Part shown: piece by piece, positions 31,963 through 40,090 of the stretch
How positions within the stretch are numbered: position 1 is the first letter of the stretch
Layout of the letters: every line of letters begins with the position of its first letter
Source of the DNA: NAT127 sp034717695
GTDB taxonomy: Bacteria; Pseudomonadota; Gammaproteobacteria; Pseudomonadales; Porticoccaceae
Length of the DNA: 64,000 nt
NCBI GenBank assembly: GCA_034717695.1
Contig: JAYELS010000030.1
Coordinates: 1 to 64,000, forward strand
Direction: 5' to 3'
The notes under the pieces: model-generated
Seen by the model: the letters and a program-made list of their open reading frames with translations, nothing else
Database searches by the model: none
What the model was told of the DNA's origin: nothing
Translations under genes and position numbers: made by a program

Positions 31963-33333
31963 TTGGACATCATCGACCCCTCCCACGACCCCTCGGGGCA
32001 ATGGCTCGACCGTTGCCTCAAGACGGGCAAGCCCGTTGTCGCTCGCTGGGCCCACCACCGCTACTACCTCGATGGCGCCCCCCCCGTCGAGCTGATCGCC
32101 GTCTGTGTTCCCGGAACCGGCCCGTCGCCGCGCCACCAGTTTGTGGTGAGCGATCGTTGCGAGGATGTGGAGGCCTGGCTGCGGGGCCGGGTGCCGGATG
32201 GCGGTAATCTCGCCGAGCTGGGTGAGCGTGTCGGGGCGCCGGTGTTGGCGCTCAATGGTCCCTGGCGCCTCGCCCCCGTCGCCATCGCCAAGCCCTGGGG
32301 CCGGGAGATCTGGTACACCGGTATCGAGCAGCGCGGCCAGTCCCGGGTCACGGACGGTCGTCACGGGATTCCGCTGCCTTGGGCGCTCGCCCTGGCCCCC
32401 CCGCAACTGCTGGCGGACGGCATGCGGGAGCCGGCGCTGTTGAAGATCCTCGATCCCCTGGCGGAGGAGGTTTTTGGCGATCTCTACTTCGAGCTTCACG
32501 AGGAGAAGCGCGAAGTCTACGTGGTCACCCATGTGGACCGGGGCGCCTGGCCCGACGGTCGGGGCGCCATCCGGTTTGGCTTCGATCAGACGCTGCGCAG
32601 GGGTTATCCCTCCGACGAAGCCTTTCGTCAGGCGTTCCGGGAAGCGGTGGCCAGATACGAAACCGTGCGCCGCGCCATCGACGGTATCTGCGATCTGCGG
32701 CGCATGGAAGCCGGTATTGCCGCCAATACGCCGGTGGACGCCGCGACCCTCAAGGGGTGGCTTGCCACCGTGCCGTCGCGGTTGCTGGCGGAGGAGCATG
32801 AGGCCCGCACGGCGATGAATCGTTTTACCCAGATGTTGCCGCTGCAGGTGGGGGACGTGGTCAAGGTGCCCTGCCTGACCCCCCATGCGCTCCAGCACGG
32901 GGTGCGCACCGTGGAATTCCAGACGCCGGTGTACGAGCGCAAGATCCTCTCCTTCGCCCAGAAGGTGCTGACCCAGGACCACTGGGACACGGCGCAGGCG
33001 TGCCAGCTGATGTCCCTGGACGCGGGGCATCTCGAGGCCCTGTTGTTGCTGGAGGAGGGGGGCGACCATCGCCTCGAGCAGGTGGTGGTTTTCAGTGACT
33101 TTGAAGTTCGCCGGCTGAGGCTGCGGCCGGGCGCACGCTGGGATCTTCATCCCGGCGATCACTATTGCATCCTGATGGTGGTGGCCGGCACGCCTCGGCT
33201 CGGACAGCTGTCCTGCCAGCCCGAGGATGCGCTGCTGCTCCCCCGTACCGCGGGCCCCCTCGCCATCGAAGCCCCCGCCGCAGGCGATCCTCCGGTCATC
33301 CTGATCTGCCTGCCGCGCCAGCCGGGGAACTGA
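31963..33333 (+). CDS. Cupin-fold, type I phosphomannose isomerase-like protein
   Basis: 456 residues, starting at TTG (no ATG lies near the N-terminus). The region KPWGREIWYTG and the block DLYFELHEEKREVYVVTHVD resemble type I mannose-6-phosphate isomerases. LQVGDVVKVPCLTPHALQHG carries the HxxxxG-type cupin loop, and VRTVEFQTPVYERKILSF continues the fold. The C-terminal domain is a second cupin-like barrel (LRPGARWDLHPGDHYCILMVV). Type I isomerases use a zinc held by Gln, His, Glu and His; I cannot assign all four with confidence, so activity is uncertain. It stands alone between a lipoprotein and tRNA-Leu. Confidence 0.6.
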   Translation: MDIIDPSHDPSGQWLDRCLKTGKPVVARWAHHRYYLDGAPPVELIAVCVPGTGPSPRHQFVVSDRCEDVEAWLRGRVPDGGNLAELGERVGAPVLALNGPWRLAPVAIAKPWGREIWYTGIEQRGQSRVTDGRHGIPLPWALALAPPQLLADGMREPALLKILDPLAEEVFGDLYFELHEEKREVYVVTHVDRGAWPDGRGAIRFGFDQTLRRGYPSDEAFRQAFREAVARYETVRRAIDGICDLRRMEAGIAANTPVDAATLKGWLATVPSRLLAEEHEARTAMNRFTQMLPLQVGDVVKVPCLTPHALQHGVRTVEFQTPVYERKILSFAQKVLTQDHWDTAQACQLMSLDAGHLEALLLLEEGGDHRLEQVVVFSDFEVRRLRLRPGARWDLHPGDHYCILMVVAGTPRLGQLSCQPEDALLLPRTAGPLAIEAPAAGDPPVILICLPRQPGN

Positions 33334-33435
33334 TCATCGCCCTCCGCCCCGCCCGGGTTTCGGTTGCCCGTGGGTGGCCCCTATGGCAAAATCGCCCCCC
33401 TTTCCCGGCGCCTGGCGTGGCCGGTCGCGCTTGTG

Positions 33436-33520
33436 GCGAGAGTGGCGGAACTGGTAGACGCGCTGGATTTAGGTTCCAGTGGGGCAACCTGTGGGAGTTC
33501 GAGTCTCCCCTCTCGCACCA
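33436..33520 (+). tRNA. tRNA-Leu (TAG)
   Basis: 85 bases with the long variable arm typical of tRNA-Leu and an encoded CCA. GCGAGAG pairs with CTCTCGC. The loop TTTAGGT on CTGGA/TCCAG gives anticodon TAG. It lies 41 bases upstream of tig, a common position in this part of pseudomonad-like genomes. Confidence 0.97.
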
Positions 33521-33561
33521 AATTGTTTGATTTTCATGAAGCTTACCGTTGAGGAACATCC

Positions 33562-34896
33562 ATGCAGGTTTCCATAGAGACAACTTCCGGCCTCGAGCGC
33601 CGCATGACCATCGGCGTGCCCGCCGAGCAGGTGGAGAACGAAGTCACCGCGCGCTTGCAGAAGGCCGCCAGAACCGTGCGTCTGGATGGTTTCCGCCCCG
33701 GCAAGGTTCCCTTCAAGGTGGTTCGCCAGCGCTACGGTGCCGGTGTGCGCCAGGAAGTCATCGGCGAGGTCGTCAGCAAGAGCTTCCAGGACGCCGTTCA
33801 GAAGGAGAACGTCCGCCCCGCCGGCCAGCCCAGCATCGAGTCCCTCACCGACAAGCCCGGCGAGGATCTCCAGTTCGTCGCCAGCTTCGAGGTGTATCCC
33901 GAGGTTGAAGTGCGGGAATTTTCCATTCTCTCCGTCGCCAAGCCGGTCGCCGAGGTGACCGATGCCGATGTGGAGAAGATGATCGAGGTGCTGCGCACCC
34001 AGAATGCCAGCTGGTCGGATGTCGACCGCGCCGCCGCCGAGGGCGACCAGGTCACCCTCGATTACGTCGGTCGCAAGGACGGTGAGGAATTCCCCGGCGG
34101 CAAGGCCAGCGGCAGCACCCTGGTACTGGGTTCCGGTCAGATGATCCCGGGCTTTGAGGATGGCATTGTCGGCATGAAGGCCGGGGAGACCAAGACCCTC
34201 GCCCTGACCTTCCCGGCGGATTACCACGCCGAGGAGCTCAAGGGCGCCGCGGTGGAGTTCGATATCGCCGTCCACGCCGTCAAGGAGAAGCAACTGCCCG
34301 CCCTGGATGATGCCTTTTTCGCCCGGTTCGGCGTCAAGGAAGGCGGCCAGGAGAAGTTCGTCGCCGAAGTGCGCGCCAACATGGAGCGGGAACTGCGCAA
34401 TGCCATCAAGAACAAGCTCAAGACGCGGCTGATGAACCAGCTGCTGGAAAACCACAGTGTCGAGCTGCCCAAGTCCCTGGTCAAGGAAGAGATCGGCGCC
34501 CTGCGCCGCCAGATGCTCGCCCAGTTCGGCGGCGGCCAGAATTTCGACGAATCTCTGCTGCCCGACGAACTGTTTGCCGGCGATGCGGAGCGCCGGGTTG
34601 CCCTCGGTCTTCTGGTGGCACGAATCATCGAACAGGCCGGCATCAAGGCCGATCCCCAGCGGGTCCGGCAGCAGATCGAGGAGATCGCCGCCACCTACGA
34701 GGAGCCCGAGGAAGTGGTGCGCTACTACTACGGCAACCAGCAGTTGCTGGTGGGTGTGCAGACGGCGGTACTGGAGGACCAGGTGGTGGAGCATATCCTC
34801 GAGAGCGCCAACCTCAGCGAGGAGTCCTGCACCTACGAACAAGCGGTTCAGCCCGACAAGCAGGCCGGCCAGGACGATTCCGAGTCCGCCGACTGA
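33562..34896 (+). CDS. tig: Trigger factor
   Basis: 444 residues. The ribosome-binding N-domain contains the signature region GFRPGKVPFKVVRQRYG. The middle FKBP-type prolyl isomerase domain shows VTLDYVGRKDGEEFPGG and LGSGQMIPGFEDGIVGM. The C-terminal chaperone arms are helical. Trigger factor binds near the ribosome exit tunnel and shields nascent chains. GAGGAAC before the ATG is the ribosome binding site. It heads the folding and proteolysis cluster tig-clpP-clpX-lon-hupB-ppiD. The acidic, Ser/Asp-rich tail (DDSESAD) is common. Confidence 0.97.
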   Translation: MQVSIETTSGLERRMTIGVPAEQVENEVTARLQKAARTVRLDGFRPGKVPFKVVRQRYGAGVRQEVIGEVVSKSFQDAVQKENVRPAGQPSIESLTDKPGEDLQFVASFEVYPEVEVREFSILSVAKPVAEVTDADVEKMIEVLRTQNASWSDVDRAAAEGDQVTLDYVGRKDGEEFPGGKASGSTLVLGSGQMIPGFEDGIVGMKAGETKTLALTFPADYHAEELKGAAVEFDIAVHAVKEKQLPALDDAFFARFGVKEGGQEKFVAEVRANMERELRNAIKNKLKTRLMNQLLENHSVELPKSLVKEEIGALRRQMLAQFGGGQNFDESLLPDELFAGDAERRVALGLLVARIIEQAGIKADPQRVRQQIEEIAATYEEPEEVVRYYYGNQQLLVGVQTAVLEDQVVEHILESANLSEESCTYEQAVQPDKQAGQDDSESAD

Positions 34897-34910
34897 GCGT
34901 CCTCTCCCGG

Positions 34911-34946
34911 GGGTTGGCGAGGGTCGGCTGCGGCCCTTGCCAACCC
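34911..34946 (+). terminator. Hairpin after tig
   Basis: GGGTTGGC pairs with GCCAACCC and the stem extends by five further pairs around a 10-base loop. There is no T tract. Its right arm overlaps the -35 of the clpP promoter, so termination and initiation share DNA here. Confidence 0.55.
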
Positions 34947-34964
34947 ATCCCCTCGGGATACAAT
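34937..34964 (+). promoter_or_regulatory. Promoter of clpP
   Basis: TTGCCA (34937-34942) and TACAAT (34959-34964) are 16 bases apart, about 50 bases upstream of the clpP start. It is sigma-70-like. I do not see a convincing heat-shock promoter here. Confidence 0.6.
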
Positions 34965-35013
34965 GCAGTCATATCCCCCCCCATTTCAGTCCAGTCTCGG
35001 GAGTAAAAGATCG

Positions 35014-35628
35014 ATGATGTCAGCAATGGATGTTCGCAGCGCCGGTGGTCTGGTGCCTGTGGTTATCGAACAGACCGCCAGGGGCGAGCGCGCCTTCGAC
35101 ATTTATTCCCGCCTGCTCAAGGAGCGGGTGATCTTTCTCGTCGGCCCTGTGGAGGACTACACCGCCAACCTGGTGGTGGCGCAGCTGCTGTTTCTCGAGT
35201 CGGAGAATCCCGACAAGGACATTCACCTCTACATCAATTCACCTGGCGGGTCCGTCACCGCGGGTATGTCCATCTACGACACCATGCAGTTCATCAAGCC
35301 CGACGTCAGCACCATGTGCATCGGCCAGGCCGCCAGCATGGGTGCGTTCCTGCTCTCCGCGGGAGCCAAGGGCAAGCGCTTCTGTCTGCCCAATTCGCGG
35401 GTCATGATCCACCAGCCGAGCGGCGGTGCCCATGGCCAGGCCAGCGACATTCATATCCACGCCCAGGAGATTCTCAAGATCCGCGAGCGTTTGAACCGCA
35501 TCATGGCCGAGCACACCGGCCAGCCTTTTGAAAAGATCGCGCTGGACACGGAACGGGACAATTTCATGGATGCCCAGCAGGCCAAGGAGTACGGGCTGGT
35601 GGATCAGGTTCTGGACAAGCGCCCCTGA
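35014..35628 (+). CDS. clpP: ATP-dependent Clp protease proteolytic subunit
   Basis: 204 residues. The catalytic triad is visible: Ser108 in GQAASMGAF, His133 in VMIHQPSGG and Asp182 in DTERDNF. The N-terminal loop motif PVVIEQTARGERAFDI and the handle helix are standard. ClpP forms a two-ring 14-mer that degrades substrates fed by ClpX (encoded next) or ClpA. I chose the ATG at 35014 (GGGAG about ten bases upstream) over one at 34963, which would add 17 unconserved residues. A short propeptide is usual. Confidence 0.97.
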   Translation: MMSAMDVRSAGGLVPVVIEQTARGERAFDIYSRLLKERVIFLVGPVEDYTANLVVAQLLFLESENPDKDIHLYINSPGGSVTAGMSIYDTMQFIKPDVSTMCIGQAASMGAFLLSAGAKGKRFCLPNSRVMIHQPSGGAHGQASDIHIHAQEILKIRERLNRIMAEHTGQPFEKIALDTERDNFMDAQQAKEYGLVDQVLDKRP

Positions 35629-35710
35629 AATACGCTAGTCTCAAATCTGTCTTAGCGCCGTGGATTACCACAAAGCGTTGTTTTCATTCAAAGATTTTTA
35701 AGGGGTGGCC

Positions 35711-36988
35711 ATGGGCGACCAAGGCAAGTCAGCCGATAGCGGCAAACTGCTCTACTGTTCCTTCTGCGGCAAAAGCCAGCACGAAGTACGCAAGCTGATC
35801 GCCGGCCCCTCGGTATTCATCTGCGATGAATGTGTCGATCTGTGCAACGACATCATCTCCGAGGAAATCCAGGAAAGTACCACCTCGGGTGCCAAGGGCA
35901 AGCTGCCCACCCCCGAGGAGATCAACAATATCCTCGATCAGTACGTCATCGGCCAGCGCCGCGCCAAGCGCGTGCTCTCCGTCGCCGTGTACAACCACTA
36001 CAAGCGCCTTCAGGGGTCCCCCGGTCGCTCCGAAGTGGAGCTTGGCAAGAGCAATATCCTGCTGATCGGCCCCACCGGCAGCGGCAAGACTCTATTGGCG
36101 GAAACCCTCGCCAGGCTGCTCGACGTACCCTTTACCATCGCCGATGCCACCACCCTCACGGAGGCGGGTTACGTGGGCGAGGATGTCGAGAACATCATCC
36201 AGAAGTTGCTGCAAAAGTGCGACTACGACGTGGAGAAGGCCCAGCGCGGTATCGTCTATATCGATGAAATCGACAAGATCTCCCGCAAGTCCGACAACCC
36301 CTCCATCACCCGCGATGTCTCCGGTGAGGGGGTGCAGCAGGCCCTGCTCAAGCTGATCGAGGGCACCGTCGCCTCCGTGCCACCCCAGGGTGGGCGCAAG
36401 CATCCCCAGCAGGAGTTCCTGCAGGTCGATACCCGCAACATCCTGTTCATCTGCGGCGGCGCCTTCGCCGGGCTCGAAAAGGTGATTCAGGATCGCTCCG
36501 AGAAGGGCGGCATCGGCTTCGGCGCCGAGGTGAAGAGCAAGCAGAACAAGCCCAATATCGGCGAGCTCTTGGTCAGCATCGAGCCGGAAGACCTGGTGCG
36601 CTACGGTCTCATCCCGGAGTTTGTCGGTCGCCTGCCGGTGATCGCTACCCTGGAGGAGCTCGATCGCGAGGCCCTGGTGAACATTTTGGTGGAGCCCAAG
36701 AATTCCCTGATCAAGCAGTACGGCGCCCTGTTCGAAATGGAAGGGGTCGAGCTGGATGTGCGCCGCGACGCCCTGGAGGCCATCGCCGACAAGGCGCTGG
36801 CCCGCAAGACCGGTGCCCGGGGCTTGCGCTCCATTCTGGAGAATGTCCTGCTCGACACCATGTTCGACATTCCGTCCCGTACCAATGTCACCAAGGTGGT
36901 GATCGACAGCTCGGTGATTCGCGGCGAGTCGGAGCCCCTGGTGGTCTATCAGCGCGCCGAGCCGAAGGCCGCGGCAAGCGACGACTGA
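35711..36988 (+). CDS. clpX: ATP-dependent Clp protease ATPase subunit ClpX
   Basis: 425 residues. The N-terminal zinc-binding domain has CSFCGKSQ and CDECVDLC. The AAA+ core shows Walker A GPTGSGKT, the GYVGEDVEN pore loop, Walker B IVYIDEIDKI and the sensor region GRLPVIATLEELD. The ClpP-docking IGF-type loop lies in GGIGFGAEVK. ClpX unfolds tagged proteins, including ssrA-tagged ones, and passes them to ClpP. The ATG at 35711, preceded by AGGGG, is preferred over a GTG two codons earlier. It lies 82 bases after clpP. Confidence 0.97.
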   Translation: MGDQGKSADSGKLLYCSFCGKSQHEVRKLIAGPSVFICDECVDLCNDIISEEIQESTTSGAKGKLPTPEEINNILDQYVIGQRRAKRVLSVAVYNHYKRLQGSPGRSEVELGKSNILLIGPTGSGKTLLAETLARLLDVPFTIADATTLTEAGYVGEDVENIIQKLLQKCDYDVEKAQRGIVYIDEIDKISRKSDNPSITRDVSGEGVQQALLKLIEGTVASVPPQGGRKHPQQEFLQVDTRNILFICGGAFAGLEKVIQDRSEKGGIGFGAEVKSKQNKPNIGELLVSIEPEDLVRYGLIPEFVGRLPVIATLEELDREALVNILVEPKNSLIKQYGALFEMEGVELDVRRDALEAIADKALARKTGARGLRSILENVLLDTMFDIPSRTNVTKVVIDSSVIRGESEPLVVYQRAEPKAAASDD

Positions 36989-36989
36989 C

Positions 36990-37013
36990 GGTCGGCGCCA
37001 GGGGGCGCCGACC
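36990..37013 (+). terminator. Hairpin after clpX
   Basis: GGTCGGCGCC-AGGG-GGCGCCGACC, a perfect 10-bp stem directly after the clpX stop, followed by an AT-rich stretch (CATTATTTGTTG). It separates clpX from the heat-shock promoter of lon. Confidence 0.8.
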
Positions 37014-37035
37014 CATTATTTGTTGTCTTTTTCGT

Positions 37036-37061
37036 CTTGTTTTCTGGTAGTGTGGCCCCAT
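37036..37061 (+). promoter_or_regulatory. Sigma-32 (heat-shock) promoter of lon
   Basis: CTTGTT (37036-37041), 14 bases, then CCCCAT (37056-37061) continuing as CCCCATAT. This closely matches the sigma-32 consensus CTTGAA-N13-14-CCCCAT and lies 47 bases before the lon start. Confidence 0.82.
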
Positions 37062-37108
37062 ATCAGTACTCACTGACCCGCGCCGGGTCCCCAACAGTTG
37101 AGGTTGAT

Positions 37109-39529
37109 ATGGGTCAAGAATCCTTCCAGGAAAAACTCCCCCCCGAACTTCCCCTTCTCCCCCTTCGCGACGTGGTGGTCTACCCCCAGATGGTGGTGCC
37201 CCTGTTCGTGGGCCGGGAGAAATCCATTCTTGCCCTCGAGGAGTCCATGGGCCGCCACAAGCAGATCCTGCTGGTGGCCCAGAAGAACGCCGCCGACGAC
37301 AACCCGGATGCCAGCGCCGTCCATGGGGTGGGCACCGTGGCCAATATCCTGCAAATGCTCAAGCTGCCCGATGGCACCGTCAAGGTGCTGGTGGAAGGCA
37401 CCGAGCGGGTGCACCTCGACAGTATTCGCGAAGTCGAGGGCTTTTTCGTTGCCACCCACTCGCCCCTGGAGGAATCCCGCCTCGGCGACAAGGAAGCGGA
37501 TGTGCTGATGCGCACCCTCATCGCCCAGTTCGAGCAGTACGTCAACCTCAGCAAGAAAATTCCCTCGGAGGTGGTCACCACCCTGGGCGGCATCGACGAG
37601 ATCGAGCGTCTGGCGGATACCGTCGCCACCCATATGAATATCTCCCTGGAACAGAAGCAGCAGATCCTCGAGGAGCCGAGCGTCAAGACGCGGGTGGAAA
37701 TGCTCCTCGGTTTCATCGAGGGGGAAGTGGACCTGTTCCAGATCGAGCAGCGCATCCGCGGCCGCGTCAAGAAGCAGATGGAGAAGAGCCAGCGGGAGTA
37801 CTACCTCAACGAGCAGATGAAGGCCATCCAGAAGGAGCTGGGGGACATGGAGGACGGCCAGAACGAGATCGAGGTGCTCGAAAGTCGCCTGAAGGACGCC
37901 GGCATGCCCAAGGCCGCCCTCGACAAGACCCGCAACGAGCTCAACAAGCTGAAGATGATGTCCCCCATGTCCGCCGAGGCATCGGTGTTGCGCAGCTATG
38001 TGGACTGGATGCTCAACGTGCCCTGGAAACAGCGCTCCGCGGTACGCCACGACATCCCCCGGGCCGAGAAGATCCTCAACGAGGACCACTATGGCCTCGA
38101 GGAGGTCAAGGAGCGCATCCTCGAGTTCCTCGCGGTCCAGAAGCGGGTCAAGAAGCTGAAAGGCCCCGTGCTGTGCCTGGTGGGCCCCCCGGGCGTGGGC
38201 AAGACTTCCCTGGGTGAATCCATCGCCAAGGCGACCGGCCGCAAGTTTGTCCGCATGTCCCTGGGCGGGGTGCGGGACGAGGCCGAGATTCGCGGTCACC
38301 GCCGCACCTATATCGGCTCGCTGCCCGGCAAGCTGGTGCAGAAGATGGCCAAGGTGGGGGTCAAGAACCCCCTCTTCCTGCTCGACGAGATCGACAAGAT
38401 GGGCATGGACCATCGGGGCGACCCCGCTTCCGCGCTGCTCGAGGTGCTGGACCCGGAACAGAACAACACCTTCAACGACCACTACCTGGAGGTGGATTAC
38501 GACCTCTCCGAAGTGCTGTTCATCTGCACCGCCAATTCCATGAACATTCCCGGGCCGTTGCTCGACCGCATGGAGGTGATACGCATTCCCGGCTACACCG
38601 AGGAGGAGAAGGCCAATATTGCCCTCAAGTACCTGTTGCCCAAGCAGCTCAAGGCCAATGGCCTGAAGCCCCGGGAGCTGAGCATCGACGAAGCCGTGGT
38701 GCGGGACATCATCCGCTACTACACCCGCGAGGCCGGGGTCCGTGGGCTGGAGCGCCAGATAGCCAAGATCTGCCGCAAGGTGGTGACCCATCACGTCAAG
38801 GGCGATGCCAAGGGCACCTTCGCCGTCACCAGTGCCGTGCTCGAGGATCTGCTCGGGGTGCGCCGTTTCGACTACGGCCGCGCCGAATCCGACAACCAGG
38901 TCGGCCAGGTCACCGGCCTTGCCTGGACCTCCGTGGGTGGCGAGCTGCTCACCATCGAGGCGTCGGCGGTACCCGGCAAGGGCGAGATCATCTGCACCGG
39001 CCTTTTGGAAAAGGTCATGCAGGAATCCATCCAGGCGGCGCGCACCGTGGTGCGCAGCCGCTCCCAGCAGCTTGGCATCCCCAAGCTCAACCACAGCAAG
39101 TACGACCTCCACCTGCACGTTCCCGAGGGCGCGACGCCGAAGGACGGCCCCAGTGCCGGCATCGCCATGTGCACCGCCTTCGTCTCGGTGCTGAGCGGTG
39201 TGCCGGTGAGGGCCGATGTGGCGATGACCGGTGAGATCACCCTGCGGGGCCAGGTGCTGCGCATCGGCGGGCTCAAGGAGAAGCTGCTCGCCGCCCACCG
39301 CGGTGGCATCAAGACGGTGATAATCCCCTTCGACAACGAGCGGGACCTCAAGGAAATACCCGATAACATCAAGGCCGACCTGACCATCCGCCCGGTGAAG
39401 TGGATCGACGAGGTGTTGCAGATCGCCCTGGAACACATGCCGGAGGCCCTGAGCGACGCCGACTACGAGCGACCCGCCACGGCGGCGGTGGTGGAGGGCG
39501 AGCCCGCCTCCCGGGTCAGCGCCCATTGA
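37109..39529 (+). CDS. lon: ATP-dependent protease Lon
   Basis: 806 residues. The N-terminal substrate-binding domain begins LPLLPLRDVVVYPQMVVPLFVGR. The AAA+ domain has Walker A GPPGVGKTSLG and Walker B PLFLLDEIDKM. The proteolytic domain carries the catalytic Ser in PKDGPSAGIAM and Lys in GLKEKLLAAHRGG. Lon degrades misfolded and short-lived regulatory proteins. The start at 37109 has GAGG five to eight bases upstream. A sigma-32 promoter precedes it, as expected for a heat-shock gene. hupB follows after 156 bases with its own promoter. Confidence 0.98.
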   Translation: MGQESFQEKLPPELPLLPLRDVVVYPQMVVPLFVGREKSILALEESMGRHKQILLVAQKNAADDNPDASAVHGVGTVANILQMLKLPDGTVKVLVEGTERVHLDSIREVEGFFVATHSPLEESRLGDKEADVLMRTLIAQFEQYVNLSKKIPSEVVTTLGGIDEIERLADTVATHMNISLEQKQQILEEPSVKTRVEMLLGFIEGEVDLFQIEQRIRGRVKKQMEKSQREYYLNEQMKAIQKELGDMEDGQNEIEVLESRLKDAGMPKAALDKTRNELNKLKMMSPMSAEASVLRSYVDWMLNVPWKQRSAVRHDIPRAEKILNEDHYGLEEVKERILEFLAVQKRVKKLKGPVLCLVGPPGVGKTSLGESIAKATGRKFVRMSLGGVRDEAEIRGHRRTYIGSLPGKLVQKMAKVGVKNPLFLLDEIDKMGMDHRGDPASALLEVLDPEQNNTFNDHYLEVDYDLSEVLFICTANSMNIPGPLLDRMEVIRIPGYTEEEKANIALKYLLPKQLKANGLKPRELSIDEAVVRDIIRYYTREAGVRGLERQIAKICRKVVTHHVKGDAKGTFAVTSAVLEDLLGVRRFDYGRAESDNQVGQVTGLAWTSVGGELLTIEASAVPGKGEIICTGLLEKVMQESIQAARTVVRSRSQQLGIPKLNHSKYDLHLHVPEGATPKDGPSAGIAMCTAFVSVLSGVPVRADVAMTGEITLRGQVLRIGGLKEKLLAAHRGGIKTVIIPFDNERDLKEIPDNIKADLTIRPVKWIDEVLQIALEHMPEALSDADYERPATAAVVEGEPASRVSAH

Positions 39530-39564
39530 CCTTGCCTGACCCCGCGGGCCAAGGGGTTTCGCCC

Positions 39565-39593
39565 TTGACCCTGTGGGGGGAGGTTGGTATAAA
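39565..39593 (+). promoter_or_regulatory. Sigma-70 promoter of hupB
   Basis: TTGACC (39565-39570) and TATAAA (39588-39593) with a 17-base spacer, 92 bases before the hupB start. The long leader that follows contains an inverted repeat GCGGTAGCCCGC and the ribosome binding site AAAAGGGGAAA. Confidence 0.83.
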
Positions 39594-39685
39594 GCCGAGG
39601 TCTGTCAGACCGGCCCTCGCCATGACGGGCTGGCTTACGCGGTAGCCCGCGCAGGAAACATTAACTATCCGAAAAGGGGAAACAA

Positions 39686-39958
39686 GTGAACAAATCTGAA
39701 CTGATCGATGCCATTGCCGAGGGAGCCGACATTTCCAAGGCCGCCGCCAGCCGCGCTCTGGATTCGCTGATTGAATCGGTCACCGGCGCACTGAAACGCG
39801 GTGATCAGGTGTCCCTGGTGGGCTTTGGCACGTTCTCCGTCAAGCACCGCCCCGCGCGCACCGGCCGCAACCCGCAGACCGGCAAGGAAATTCAGATCGC
39901 CGAGAGCAATGTGCCCAACTTCAAGCCCGGCAAGGCGCTCAAGGATTCAGTCAACTGA
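39686..39958 (+). CDS. hupB: DNA-binding protein HU-beta
   Basis: 90 residues, the normal HU size, starting at GTG with AAGGGGAAAC upstream. It begins NKSELIDAIAEGADISKAAA. The DNA-embracing arm has FSVKHRPARTGRNPQTGKEI with the intercalating Pro, and the C-terminal helix reads FKPGKALKDSV. HU bends and compacts DNA. A terminator follows, so it is monocistronic between lon and ppiD. Confidence 0.97.
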   Translation: MNKSELIDAIAEGADISKAAASRALDSLIESVTGALKRGDQVSLVGFGTFSVKHRPARTGRNPQTGKEIQIAESNVPNFKPGKALKDSVN

Positions 39959-39980
39959 TCCCCTGATTCCCGTGCTTGTC

Positions 39981-40007
39981 AAAGGCGCATCTCGGTGCGC
40001 CTTTTTT
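39981..40007 (+). terminator. Terminator after hupB
   Basis: AAAGGCGCA-TCTCGG-TGCGCC followed by six T residues, 22 bases after the hupB stop. Confidence 0.93.
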
Positions 40008-40090
40008 CGTCGGGGGACCGTATTTCCATCCGCGGGGTCGGGCCCCCTGACTGGCCCGGCACCGCCCGCAGTACGCAGCAGGAGCCCATA

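Noticed and set aside
34975..34984. Sigma-32 promoter at clpP based on CCCCAT
   Set aside because: No CTTGAA-like -35 lies at the right distance, and the C run is a chance feature of GC-rich DNA.
37070..39526. 818-codon minus-strand frame across lon
   Set aside because: Lon is unmistakable on the plus strand; the frame is low-complexity and mirrors the Lon codons.
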